DNA of 44,028 nucleotides from positions 1 through 44,028 of the forward strand of contig SVQE01000014.1 in assembly GCA_015065505.1 (NCBI GenBank), in the 5' to 3' direction. Each line of letters opens with the position of its first letter. Positions within the stretch are counted from its first letter, which is position 1. A model generated the notes under the pieces. That model did no database searches, had not been told where the DNA came from, and saw only the letters and a list, made by a program, of their open reading frames with translations. The translations under genes were made by a program, and so were the position numbers. The DNA is from Oscillospiraceae bacterium (GTDB taxonomy: Bacteria > Bacillota > Clostridia > Oscillospirales > Acutalibacteraceae). Below are positions 33,104-41,893 of this stretch, in pieces.

Positions 33104-34660
33104 TCAATTTCCCATCTTCAATACTTTCATCTTAATAATATTGAGATAATACCTCAGATACGGACTTTTTATATTAACTAATAAAAATACTAAATTCGGA
33201 ATAATAGCAGTTGCAACCATCATAATTATTAAATTTAAAATATTTGAATCAGTAAAACAAAGTATCGGCTTTATAAACTGCAGCAGCAATGATATTCCGA
33301 TAATTAAAGCAACTCTGTAAATATACAGCGCATAATATGAAAACGGCTTTTTGCCAAATGCGTGTTTTAAGATAATATATGGGTCATACCAACCGCTTAC
33401 GCCTAATCTTGAAACAAGCGTTCCTAAGAATACGCCGATAATTCCGAGAGGTTTTGCCAGAATAATCGATACAGCAAGATTAACTACTGCTGTGAAAATA
33501 TATCTGTATTTTCCCTGAACAAATAAGCCGAGTGTTGCCCTGATAGTCCATAGCGTTCTCATTATTCCGCATACATAGAAATTTGCACAAATAATTGCTA
33601 CGCATAAATTATCAAGAATATAATTCTCTCCAAGCCATAAAACAATAAACTCATTATATAATGTGTATAAAGCAATTGTTGAAAAGCCATAGAGCCAGAA
33701 ATTTAAAAAGTCAACGCGTTTAAACAAATTATAATTAGACTCATTGTCGTTGTTGGCAAAGAAATGCCCCAAACTTGCCTGAATAGATTTAAACAACTGG
33801 ACAAGCACCATCTCAACAGAACCCATAATAAGAACATAGTTTGAATATATTCCAACTATTACAGTGCTTATCATTGATGAAATAATAAGGTTATCCGTTC
33901 CGTTTAAAGCAACATTACCTATGTTTTGCAAAAACAGCGCTTTAACATCTTCAATAATTTTATTCTTATCAGCCTTATCAATCGGTACTGCCGATTCAAA
34001 CATATATGGATAAAGTTTATCAACCTTTCTTGCAACTAAAACATTTTTAATCAGAGTGCAGCAAACCTGCGTAACAAGGAAGAATATATATGCCTTGAAA
34101 ACAATAATCAGTATTACCTGAACAACAGACTTAATTACATTTGTGATGAATTCATATCTTGATACGAGGTAGTTCCTTTGATCTGCATTTAGAAAGGTCT
34201 GTTTATATGCAAAAAACAGATATGACGCAACCGTGTCTGCCAAAAATAGCGAATAATAAACAATAAGCTGAGTGTTATTTACAAGTGTGATATCAGTAAC
34301 CAAATACTTGAGAAAAGGTATCAAAGCACAGCCAACGGCTAATACGATTAAGCCAATAACCCTGTAAACCTTTTTGAAGAACTGCATTATTGCCTTTATT
34401 CTTTCCTTATCATCATCAACAATCGGCTTATATAAGCTATAAACAACTGCAGCACCAAAACCGCATTCAGCAAGCGATAAAATTGTTAAAACATTTGTGT
34501 ATAAACCGTTTATACCTAAATACTGTTCACCCAGAAATTTGATAAAAACAGTTCTTACGCCAAATTTTATAACAATATTCAACACTTGAGATATTGTGCC
34601 ATATGCAAAATTCCTTGAAGAATTCTTAATATAGCTACTTCTGTCTAATGAATCTTTCAT
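33104..34660 (-). CDS. Wzx-type polysaccharide flippase
   Basis: This protein has 518 residues and about 12-14 membrane helices. The start has the typical flippase pattern: a basic 'SSYIKNSSRNFAYG' before helix one, then 'RTVFIKFLGEQYLGINGLYTNVLTILSLAECG', seen here in pieces within residues 35-68. Charged loops such as 'KQTFLNADQRN' mark the cytoplasmic side. Members of this MVF/MATE-like family move undecaprenyl-linked repeat units across the membrane. It belongs with the EpsG-like polymerase as the export and polymerisation pair of a Wzx/Wzy-type pathway. The ribosome site is weak. Confidence 0.9.
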   Translation of the reverse strand: MKDSLDRSSYIKNSSRNFAYGTISQVLNIVIKFGVRTVFIKFLGEQYLGINGLYTNVLTILSLAECGFGAAVVYSLYKPIVDDDKERIKAIMQFFKKVYRVIGLIVLAVGCALIPFLKYLVTDITLVNNTQLIVYYSLFLADTVASYLFFAYKQTFLNADQRNYLVSRYEFITNVIKSVVQVILIIVFKAYIFFLVTQVCCTLIKNVLVARKVDKLYPYMFESAVPIDKADKNKIIEDVKALFLQNIGNVALNGTDNLIISSMISTVIVGIYSNYVLIMGSVEMVLVQLFKSIQASLGHFFANNDNESNYNLFKRVDFLNFWLYGFSTIALYTLYNEFIVLWLGENYILDNLCVAIICANFYVCGIMRTLWTIRATLGLFVQGKYRYIFTAVVNLAVSIILAKPLGIIGVFLGTLVSRLGVSGWYDPYIILKHAFGKKPFSYYALYIYRVALIIGISLLLQFIKPILCFTDSNILNLIIMMVATAIIPNLVFLLVNIKSPYLRYYLNIIKMKVLKMGN

Positions 34661-34693
34661 AATTAAATCTATAACCTGACCTGATAATTGTAA

Positions 34694-36889
34694 TTAAAGA
34701 TTTGAAGAGTAATAATAAGAAGGATTTTGCCCCATTGCAATTACGCAATCAAATTCTTTAACTATTTCAACATTATTTTTAATTAACTCTCTTCCCTTTT
34801 CGCTGTGAATTGTAACCACCGACATTCCTTTATCGTCATCAAGGGAATTATCAAGCATATTCAGTCCCCAGAAATCTCCGATAATAATATCTGCACCGCA
34901 ATTACCTGCCTTGAAATGGCAGTTATGACAGGATGGACGGAGTGATTTGTTGTGATAAAAAGCATTCATATAGCTATCATTTGCAGGAGCAACGCTGAGC
35001 TTTTCGCCACTCTCAAAGCAATATGTCATATAATAAGCTTTCCATCCCGTTGTTTTGTCTCTGAAATCAACTGAAATAATTTTGCTTTTGTGTTCCTCTT
35101 CAAGCTTTTGTAAATGTTCTTGCCACAGCTGAGGAGAAGGCACTCCGTGACAAACAACTCCAGCAGTAAAGAATCCATCTTGGTTACCAACAATTCTCTT
35201 AACAGCAGCAACCTGACAGGGAGTTCCGGTAAATAGAACTCTTTTACCGCTGCTTAAATCACTTTTTATTGATTCAAAAGCATCTGCTATTGAACTCTGA
35301 ACATATTTTGCTTTTCTGATTTTTGATAATTCATCGTTACTGCGAACTCTTATGTGAGACACCGAGAAGTCATCGTTAAATGCGGCTCCGTAAACTGAAT
35401 CCCCGTTAATGAAACCATTGCTGATTGCTGTTATTACGCCGCCTGAAGAGCTCAGTTTCATCACTTCTTCATTGTCCTTAATTCGCATAGCATATGCTTT
35501 TTGCGGTTTTTCAGCTTCTTTTGCATTAAATACAGGACAAATTTTTTCGCATTTATTGCAATTTATGCACAGCTCGTTGTTTAACTCCGGATAATAGAAA
35601 CCGTCTTTTAATACACTGCTAAGTGCCTTTGTCGGACAAGCCGAAACGCAAGCCATGCAACCTGTGCAATCATTTGTGTTGTATATATCAAATTTTGTGT
35701 TTACAAAAGCAGAATTATTATCAGCAGCTTTAAATACTTCATCAAAATAGCCTTTAGCTTTTGATTTTATCTTTTCAAGCTTATCATCAATTCCCGTATA
35801 ATCAATATTAATTGCATCATCATTGATGTTTTCAAATTTTCTGCATTGAAGCTCAAGACTACCAAGAAGAGTGTTTAGTCTTGAACCCATTGAGCGTTTG
35901 CCTTCAACCCTGTCAAAGGTTACAAACGCCTTCTTATACAGAATTGAAAATACAGTTGAATGAAATGAATCAGTACAAATCATCTGAGCGTTTTTAATAC
36001 AGTAAACAAACTCAGCGGGATCGCAGGTAAGATATTCCGGAGACAAAATATCAAGAAGATTAATAATTTCTAGATTATACTTCTTGGAAAGCTTATTAAT
36101 GTATTTCTGATAACGCTTTGTTCGGTTTCCGAGGAAATAGGTTAATAAGTATTTCTCCGGTAACTCGAAATCGGGCTTTTTGGCAAGCTTGTCCCAGGCG
36201 GAAATATCAACAAGCATTGTCGGGTCTGCTGTTACAGCAGAATCTCTGCCTGTTAATTCTTTAATAATCTGCTGACCCGCTTCCTCTCTTACCGAAAGAA
36301 AACGAAAGCTGTTTAACCATTTTGAATAATCCTCTCGCCTGAGCTCGGGAATTTCACTCACACCAAAGCTTGCAGATAATGAAGCTCGCTTTTCTTCAGG
36401 AGCAAATTGCAGAAAATTGTTCCCCGCTACAAAGGGATAATACGGATTCCATACCTGGTCCGAGCCAGCAAAGAACATAGCAAACTCATTAGTCCATGCA
36501 TTATCTCTTTCATTATACGGAATTATTTTCTGAGCAAAATTCAGATATTTATAATCAAAGGAATTATACTTGTTTTCTCTTATTTTGAATTTTTTTGCAA
36601 GCATTCCCCTGTTATTATACCAATATGAAAACTGACTGATTACGCCTGTATCTGTGTTTTTTATCTGGCATCTGTTTATCAAAAACGACTTTGCAAATGC
36701 CTTTATGTAAGATGGATTAAGCTTTTTTATTGTGCTTATATTTTCTGCTGCATTTTTTGATACAATTTCATACTTAAATGTGTAAGGTGAAAATCCGTAT
36801 TCAAGGCATAACTGCTCTGCAGCATAATTCTGAAGCTTATTTCCGAAGTTCTGTCCGTTATATAAGCTTACTATTCCAACCTTTTTCAT
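34694..36889 (-). CDS. Polysaccharide pyruvyltransferase fused to FrhB-like iron-sulfur protein
   Basis: This protein has 731 residues in two parts. Residues 1 to about 395 are a WcaK/CsaB-type pyruvyltransferase (start 'GIVSLYNGQNFGNKLQNYA', and 'MFFAGSDQVWNPYY'). They are followed by a two-cluster ferredoxin (about 403-450, CTGCMACVSACP and CINCNKCEKICP) and an F420-hydrogenase-beta-like domain (about 455-725, 'SSSGGVITAIS', 'FTGTPCQVAAVKR', 'VCHGVPSPQLW', 'RPSCHNCHFK'). The first part puts pyruvate ketals on sugars from phosphoenolpyruvate. FrhB-like proteins bind flavin and iron-sulfur clusters; in glycan loci their substrate is unknown. Fusion or adjacency of the two is known in gut Firmicutes and Bacteroidetes. 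A redox step on the sugar or acyl group is possible but inferred. Confidence 0.9.
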   Translation of the reverse strand: MKKVGIVSLYNGQNFGNKLQNYAAEQLCLEYGFSPYTFKYEIVSKNAAENISTIKKLNPSYIKAFAKSFLINRCQIKNTDTGVISQFSYWYNNRGMLAKKFKIRENKYNSFDYKYLNFAQKIIPYNERDNAWTNEFAMFFAGSDQVWNPYYPFVAGNNFLQFAPEEKRASLSASFGVSEIPELRREDYSKWLNSFRFLSVREEAGQQIIKELTGRDSAVTADPTMLVDISAWDKLAKKPDFELPEKYLLTYFLGNRTKRYQKYINKLSKKYNLEIINLLDILSPEYLTCDPAEFVYCIKNAQMICTDSFHSTVFSILYKKAFVTFDRVEGKRSMGSRLNTLLGSLELQCRKFENINDDAINIDYTGIDDKLEKIKSKAKGYFDEVFKAADNNSAFVNTKFDIYNTNDCTGCMACVSACPTKALSSVLKDGFYYPELNNELCINCNKCEKICPVFNAKEAEKPQKAYAMRIKDNEEVMKLSSSGGVITAISNGFINGDSVYGAAFNDDFSVSHIRVRSNDELSKIRKAKYVQSSIADAFESIKSDLSSGKRVLFTGTPCQVAAVKRIVGNQDGFFTAGVVCHGVPSPQLWQEHLQKLEEEHKSKIISVDFRDKTTGWKAYYMTYCFESGEKLSVAPANDSYMNAFYHNKSLRPSCHNCHFKAGNCGADIIIGDFWGLNMLDNSLDDDKGMSVVTIHSEKGRELIKNNVEIVKEFDCVIAMGQNPSYYYSSNL

Positions 36890-36902
36890 ACTAACTCCAA
36901 AA

Positions 36903-37844
36903 TCATATGAGTTTTAAAAGTTTTATAGAGATTGATGTAAGGATAAACTTAATTTTAGTCTTTTTATCAACACAGGAATCTGAGCCCAGCTCTTTCTTAC
37001 ATTTCAAAATAATACTTCTCAAATATTTTAAGTCTTCTTTTTTTTCGGGATAATCTTCTGTGTTGAGAATAATTTTTGCAAGCTGAACTGCCAGATTTGC
37101 AAGTGATTTTCTTGAAATCATCGCAACATCGTTATACCCTAACTGTTCGCATAATTCAACAACACCATGATAAGCCTCAACGCCCGAAAGCTTTTTTCGG
37201 TTAAAAGCGGAATTTGTTGCGCTGCCATCTCTGAGAACATAATGATAGTAAGCTTTTTCTGTATAAACTACTTTATTCGCTTTTGAAAGAACCTCACAAA
37301 TAAAAAGTGTGTCTTCACCGAGAATTATGTCGGTATTGAAAAAAACATTTTCGGCAAGCTCCTTTTTGAATATTTTTGTTGTAGCAAACCTATTTTCAAC
37401 ATCAATACTGTACTGAATAACTTTTTCAGTATCCAGTACTCCATAAAACGATTCATCAACGCTATGCCTTGTGCAGCCGTTTTCATCATCAACAAAGTAT
37501 TCAAACATAAACACATCGGAATCATTCTCGATCATTGCATTAATTGCGTCCTCAAACAGTGTTTGCTCAACATAATCATCACCGTCAATGATTGATACGT
37601 ATTCGCCGCATGCATTTTTCAACGCAGTATTTCTTGCATTCGAAACACCTTTGTTTTCAATATGAAAAACACGAACGCGGTTGTCTTTCTCTGCAAGCCT
37701 GTCTGCTATAATGGGAGTTTCGTCAGTAGAGCCGTCATCAATCAGAAGAACTTCAACATCTTTATATGTCTGATTTAATATACTGTTTATACAGCGTTCA
37801 ATATATGGGGCAATATTATATGCCGGAACTATTACAGAAATCAT
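36903..37844 (-). CDS. Family 2 glycosyltransferase
   Basis: This protein has 313 residues. 'ISVIVPAYNIAPYIERCI' starts the GT-A domain; DDGSTD (36-41), 'NKGVSNARNTAL' and the DGDD metal site (87-90) are intact. The C-terminal region contains 'GEDTLFICEVL', a common acceptor-side motif of this subgroup. It would transfer one sugar to the growing lipid-linked repeat. The gene is 14 bases downstream of the pyruvyltransferase fusion's neighbour set and continues the same operon. Donor and acceptor are not predictable. An AAAGGTG ribosome site precedes the ATG. Confidence 0.88.
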   Translation of the reverse strand: MISVIVPAYNIAPYIERCINSILNQTYKDVEVLLIDDGSTDETPIIADRLAEKDNRVRVFHIENKGVSNARNTALKNACGEYVSIIDGDDYVEQTLFEDAINAMIENDSDVFMFEYFVDDENGCTRHSVDESFYGVLDTEKVIQYSIDVENRFATTKIFKKELAENVFFNTDIILGEDTLFICEVLSKANKVVYTEKAYYHYVLRDGSATNSAFNRKKLSGVEAYHGVVELCEQLGYNDVAMISRKSLANLAVQLAKIILNTEDYPEKKEDLKYLRSIILKCKKELGSDSCVDKKTKIKFILTSISIKLLKLI

Positions 37845-37853
37845 TTTTCACCT

Positions 37854-38852
37854 TTATTTTGAAAGATATGTGTATCCGATATCAGCTTTAAACGGATGTT
37901 TCCAGTCATCAAGATTAACAACTGTCATTTCATAGCAATCCTTATACTTCAAAAGCTTTGGAATAACAAAAGGATTTTTTGTATTAAAGAGCTTCAATCT
38001 TAATTCCCAGAGTTCAATTGTTTTTTTCATCAAATCAAGCTTTTTATCAGACGCGCCGTCTCTGAAAAACTCGTTTTCATAGAAATACTTGTGTGCGTAA
38101 ATTGTTTCGTTTAAATAAAGAGCTCTTTTTTCCTTATCTCCCTTTAACAGCTTATTTTTTCTGAAGCCCTGCATTGAAAGATTTGATGTGTGAAATCTTC
38201 TGAGAAGCAGTGGTCGATTTAGTCTGAATTCTTTTCCCGAGCACATTGCACACATATGCAAAAACCAATCATTACCGAGAGATTTGTTCAAATCAATCAT
38301 ACCAATATTCTCTATAACCTCTCTGATTGAACCACGAACCGAAAGCGCACACCCCGGAATAAAAGATGTCCCTAAAAAGTATTCTATTCCAAGTTCATCA
38401 TAATCGCCGGTATCCTTGGAGCAATCTTTTTCTCCAAACGGGTCATTTATAAACTCATCATCCTGATTGATATACTTAAATCTTGTTGAAACTACCATTG
38501 CATCAGTTTCAGCTTTGTAAACCTTAACAACCTCTTCAATCTTTGTTTCAACCCAGATATCGTCCTGGTCTGCAAGAAAAACAACATCTCCGCTTGTTTT
38601 CATAATTGCGCCGAGTGAATTTTTTGTAAATCCCAAATTTTTTTCATTTGAATAAACACTCCAACCTGAAAGCTTGTTGTCGCTTATATATGATTTGATT
38701 ATCTCAACAGTATTGTCACTTGAACAGTCATCAGCAATAATAACCTCATCGGGTTTAACAGTTTGATTTTTGATACTGTCAAGCTGTTTTATTAAAAACT
38801 CTACACCGTATTTTTCACTGCAGTATGTAATCATGGCAACTGAAGTTTTCAT
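37854..38852 (-). CDS. Family 2 glycosyltransferase, rhamnosyltransferase-like layout
   Basis: This protein has 332 residues. The GT-A domain shows 'VAMITYCSEKYGVEFLIKQL', DDCSSD (41-46), 'NEKNLGFTKN' and the metal site DQDDIW (95-100). The DQDDxW form, with the 'LGNDWFLHMC' segment downstream, is common in glycosyltransferases annotated as rhamnosyl- or alpha-L-sugar transferases, which would fit the rml genes in this cluster. That specificity is inference. The start is an ATG 12 bases after GGAG, a rather long spacing, and no better start is visible. It lies 9 bases before the next glycosyltransferase. Confidence 0.87.
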   Translation of the reverse strand: MKTSVAMITYCSEKYGVEFLIKQLDSIKNQTVKPDEVIIADDCSSDNTVEIIKSYISDNKLSGWSVYSNEKNLGFTKNSLGAIMKTSGDVVFLADQDDIWVETKIEEVVKVYKAETDAMVVSTRFKYINQDDEFINDPFGEKDCSKDTGDYDELGIEYFLGTSFIPGCALSVRGSIREVIENIGMIDLNKSLGNDWFLHMCAMCSGKEFRLNRPLLLRRFHTSNLSMQGFRKNKLLKGDKEKRALYLNETIYAHKYFYENEFFRDGASDKKLDLMKKTIELWELRLKLFNTKNPFVIPKLLKYKDCYEMTVVNLDDWKHPFKADIGYTYLSK

Positions 38853-38885
38853 AGAATCCGGTAACTCCTTATCAATCGTTTTGCT

Positions 38886-39995
38886 TTATCTGAAGTTTCT
38901 AACTTCATCCATATCAGTAATAAATGTATATGGCAGATAGTTTCCTTCTCCGTGCAATAACAGTGCAGTCATATAGGTGAAATACAGCACAACAATTGCT
39001 ACTGCAACAAAGTATTTATTTTTATCTTTATTGAACATATGCGGAATCTTAGGTATAAGAATAATTGATGCGGAAGAGAAATAGTAAGCAATTCGCGCAA
39101 ATATCCAGGTTTTCATACTGAACATCATAAATATTGCGGAAAAAAGGCACAAGATGATATCTCCATCTATATCCTCTCTGCTCTCTTTAAGCTTTCTGTA
39201 AAACACCAGAGAAAGTGCAACCGGAAGTATTGCAACTAAGAATCTTGTAAAGGAAGATCCCTCCAAAGTAATTGAGGCATAATCGTTTGCAAGCTTTTCC
39301 TGACCTGTTGCTTCAAACAACTTTACAATATTTCCCCACAGAGATCCAATAGCAAAATATGAAGCAGTAATAACTCCGATAATTACCCATAAAAATTTAT
39401 TATTAATTTTAAGATTACTTAACAGGAAAAAAGGAATTACAAATAAAACTGTTGAATGAAATCCGAATGCAATTAATACGACAATTACATATTTAATATA
39501 CTTTTTTCGTTTAAATAGAATATAGTGTGCATAGAAAAGCAAACTAACAGCAATTCCCTGACGTACACCATTAAACGGATTGTAAAAATTCATTATAAAA
39601 ATGAATAACAAAACCGAAAAAGTATAGTCTTCACTTTCCTTATGACAAACTAAAAGAACAGGTAAATAAGAAAGAATTGCAAGAACTGCTTCATACAAAA
39701 CAAAGTTGCCATTGAATAATTTATTTAGAAAGAAAGTCAATGAGTAAAAGGCAACATCTCTGGTGTTTGCGATGTATGATGAATAGCTTTCATTAGTAGC
39801 CAAGTTAAAACTTCTCAGATATCCACCAAAATCTGTTCCCGTCATATATCTTAAAGAATATACTAAAATCCAAACAATAAGAACAGTCCATATTTCAAGA
39901 TTGAGAGACTTATTTGTTTCCAATGTTTTTTTATTATGAGTAAATATATAACTGAATATCAAAGTCAACACAGTCATACTTATATAAACGACCAT
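38886..39995 (-). CDS. EpsG-family polysaccharide polymerase-like membrane protein
   Basis: This protein has 369 residues and about ten membrane helices. It carries the EpsG marks: 'RYMTGTDFGGYL' in an outer loop, 'NPFNGVRQGIAVSLLFYAHY' with the conserved N-x-x-RQ, and 'AFGFHSTVLFVIPFFLL' with the conserved H-x-S/T. EpsG-type proteins are thought to polymerise exopolysaccharide repeats on the outer membrane face (Wzy role). Its single copy here, together with a Wzx-like flippase, supports a Wzx/Wzy-like pathway. The ATG follows AAGGAG at good spacing. Confidence 0.88.
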   Translation of the reverse strand: MVVYISMTVLTLIFSYIFTHNKKTLETNKSLNLEIWTVLIVWILVYSLRYMTGTDFGGYLRSFNLATNESYSSYIANTRDVAFYSLTFFLNKLFNGNFVLYEAVLAILSYLPVLLVCHKESEDYTFSVLLFIFIMNFYNPFNGVRQGIAVSLLFYAHYILFKRKKYIKYVIVVLIAFGFHSTVLFVIPFFLLSNLKINNKFLWVIIGVITASYFAIGSLWGNIVKLFEATGQEKLANDYASITLEGSSFTRFLVAILPVALSLVFYRKLKESREDIDGDIILCLFSAIFMMFSMKTWIFARIAYYFSSASIILIPKIPHMFNKDKNKYFVAVAIVVLYFTYMTALLLHGEGNYLPYTFITDMDEVRNFR

Positions 39996-40011
39996 AATTG
40001 CTCCTTATACA

Positions 40012-40812
40012 CTATTTCTGTAATTTATGCTTATGATAGATTTTCATTGCAAAGCTTGGAATAAAAGCTTTCATATATGTTCTGATAACAGCCAAATATT
40101 CTTTTGGTCCAAATCCCATCTGCCTGTGCCAACGTTTGATAAGCCTTGCAGTTTCAAGTTTAGTTTTAAATGGTCTTCTTGAATAATAATTATCCCTGTC
40201 CCATCTAACCTGATAAATCTTATCGGGAATCGACATCAGTTTATAACCGTTTAAAACCATTCTGCACCACAAGTCATAATCCTCGGCTCTTGCTTTATCT
40301 GTTTCAATATCATATCCGCCGACGGCTCTTAAAGATTCGGTTTTCATAATAACAGTTGCATGAGAAACTGTCATAGCATAAAATGCGTCAAGTTTATTCG
40401 GCTTATAATTCAATGAAACCTCACCCCATACTCCTGTTTTATCAAACAGGTCACAAGCTGAACCTATAACATCGTAATCGGGATTTTCATCCATTGCTTC
40501 AAGCAGTCTTTCAAATCTGTTTGGCTTTGAGATATCGTCGCCATCCATACGGATGATGAATTCGCCCTTAACATATTCAAGACCGTGGTTAAGAGTATAT
40601 GCAAGACCGTGATTTCTGTCGTTTTCAATAAAAACTATTCTGTCGTCTTTTATTTCAAATTCCTTAACTATTTCAGCCGTGTTATCGGAGGAACCGTCGT
40701 TAACAATAATGAATTCAAAATCCTTAAAGGTCTGATTCAATACGCTGTCGATAGCTTCCTCAACATACTCAGCGCAATTATATGCACCCATTAAAACTGA
40801 TACCTTTGGCAT
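40012..40812 (-). CDS. Family 2 glycosyltransferase
   Basis: This protein has 266 residues. 'PKVSVLMGAYNCAEYVEEAI', the nucleotide site NDGSSD (38-43), 'NHGLAYTLNHGLEY' and the metal site MDGDD (89-93) are intact. 'RAEDYDLWCRMVLNGYKL' is the typical acceptor/base motif (ED-x-D-L). It is a short member of the family, all catalytic domain, without membrane helices. It would work at the inner face of the membrane on a lipid-linked acceptor. It sits 3 bases after the GNAT gene in the transcript; the ribosome site AAAGGAG lies in that gene's 3' end. Confidence 0.88.
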   Translation of the reverse strand: MPKVSVLMGAYNCAEYVEEAIDSVLNQTFKDFEFIIVNDGSSDNTAEIVKEFEIKDDRIVFIENDRNHGLAYTLNHGLEYVKGEFIIRMDGDDISKPNRFERLLEAMDENPDYDVIGSACDLFDKTGVWGEVSLNYKPNKLDAFYAMTVSHATVIMKTESLRAVGGYDIETDKARAEDYDLWCRMVLNGYKLMSIPDKIYQVRWDRDNYYSRRPFKTKLETARLIKRWHRQMGFGPKEYLAVIRTYMKAFIPSFAMKIYHKHKLQK

Positions 40813-40814
40813 AA

Positions 40815-41891
40815 CTACTCCTTTACATTGCTGTCGAGCACATAATCAGCCTCGATAAATGAAGGCTCCCATAGCTCTTTATTCAATAAAATTTCTTTCT
40901 TCTTTTCATCTTCAGTTAATATCTTAACAATAAACGGACTTCCTTCTTTTTCGGAGAAGTTTGCAATAAAGCCAAGCTTTGTAAGGCTTTCATTTACAAT
41001 ACCGTCTTCCTGCTGCCAGACGCTGAGAATATCATATTCTTTGCTTAACTGCTTGAGTATCATTGCAGCGCCTGTTTTAAATGATGAAGCGTCTGTATTC
41101 TTTGTGCGATGCATAAGAAGAATATTACCTCGTTTATAGCTTTCGCTGATAACAAAGTCACAAACAAGCAAACGGCAAACTTCAATGTCGTTTTTATTTT
41201 TTGCGATATATAAACTGTATCCTGCGCTGAGCTTCCAGTTCATATAATCATCAGTCATTTTTATATGTATTTTTTCAGGATTCTGCATTGAGATAAACTC
41301 ATCGGCATCAATCTTCGTTTTTTTCTCAACGCTGTAACCGCTGCTTTTGATGAGGTATCTGCCGCAGAAAAGATTTCTCCAGACTGAAGCCATGGGATTG
41401 AGAATTGCAGGAACATTTTTATCAAGCATATTCTTTGCAACACTTTTAACCGTATTCGGATAAAAGTATTTCATTGTTCTGTGCATTTCAATCCATCCGA
41501 GTTTTTTGGTGAAACCATGGTAGGAATTCTGATTCGGAAATCCGACAACTGCATCAAAGCCCTCTTTTTGAAAATGATTCTGAGCTTCGGCAATCATTTT
41601 TGTGAATATTCCCTGACCTCGGTAATTCGGATTAACTGCTGTATCGCAGGATTGAACTGTGTGAAAAACCTGTCCTTTATATTCATAATCCATCGGAAGA
41701 AAGCCGTTAACGCCTACAACCTTATCTCCGTCAAAGGCACACATAACTGTGCATTTTCCGCTCAGAGGATTGTCGATATGCTTTCTCTTCCAGCCTTTAA
41801 CAGTTGAATTGGTGTTAAAGGTTTCATCAAAAAGCTTTACCTGCTGGTCTATGGTATTTATGTCGCCAATTCTGTATACAAGTTTAGACAT
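40815..41891 (-). CDS. GNAT-family N-acyltransferase
   Basis: This protein has 358 residues, about twice a minimal GNAT domain. The acyl-CoA loop is NYRGQGIFTKMIAEA (89-103), preceded by 'VVGVNGFLPMDYEYKGQ' and followed by 'GFPNQNSYHGFTKKLGW', a layout shared with two-domain GNAT proteins. The second half has a weaker GNAT-like pattern. It would move an acyl group from CoA to an amine. In this cluster the 4-amine of a viosamine-type sugar is a good candidate acceptor, with acetyl or 3-hydroxybutyryl as the donor group. Neither is shown by the sequence. It lies between a glycosyltransferase and a deacetylase gene, 2-3 bases from each. Confidence 0.82.
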   Translation of the reverse strand: MSKLVYRIGDINTIDQQVKLFDETFNTNSTVKGWKRKHIDNPLSGKCTVMCAFDGDKVVGVNGFLPMDYEYKGQVFHTVQSCDTAVNPNYRGQGIFTKMIAEAQNHFQKEGFDAVVGFPNQNSYHGFTKKLGWIEMHRTMKYFYPNTVKSVAKNMLDKNVPAILNPMASVWRNLFCGRYLIKSSGYSVEKKTKIDADEFISMQNPEKIHIKMTDDYMNWKLSAGYSLYIAKNKNDIEVCRLLVCDFVISESYKRGNILLMHRTKNTDASSFKTGAAMILKQLSKEYDILSVWQQEDGIVNESLTKLGFIANFSEKEGSPFIVKILTEDEKKKEILLNKELWEPSFIEADYVLDSNVKE

Positions 41892-41893
41892 TA

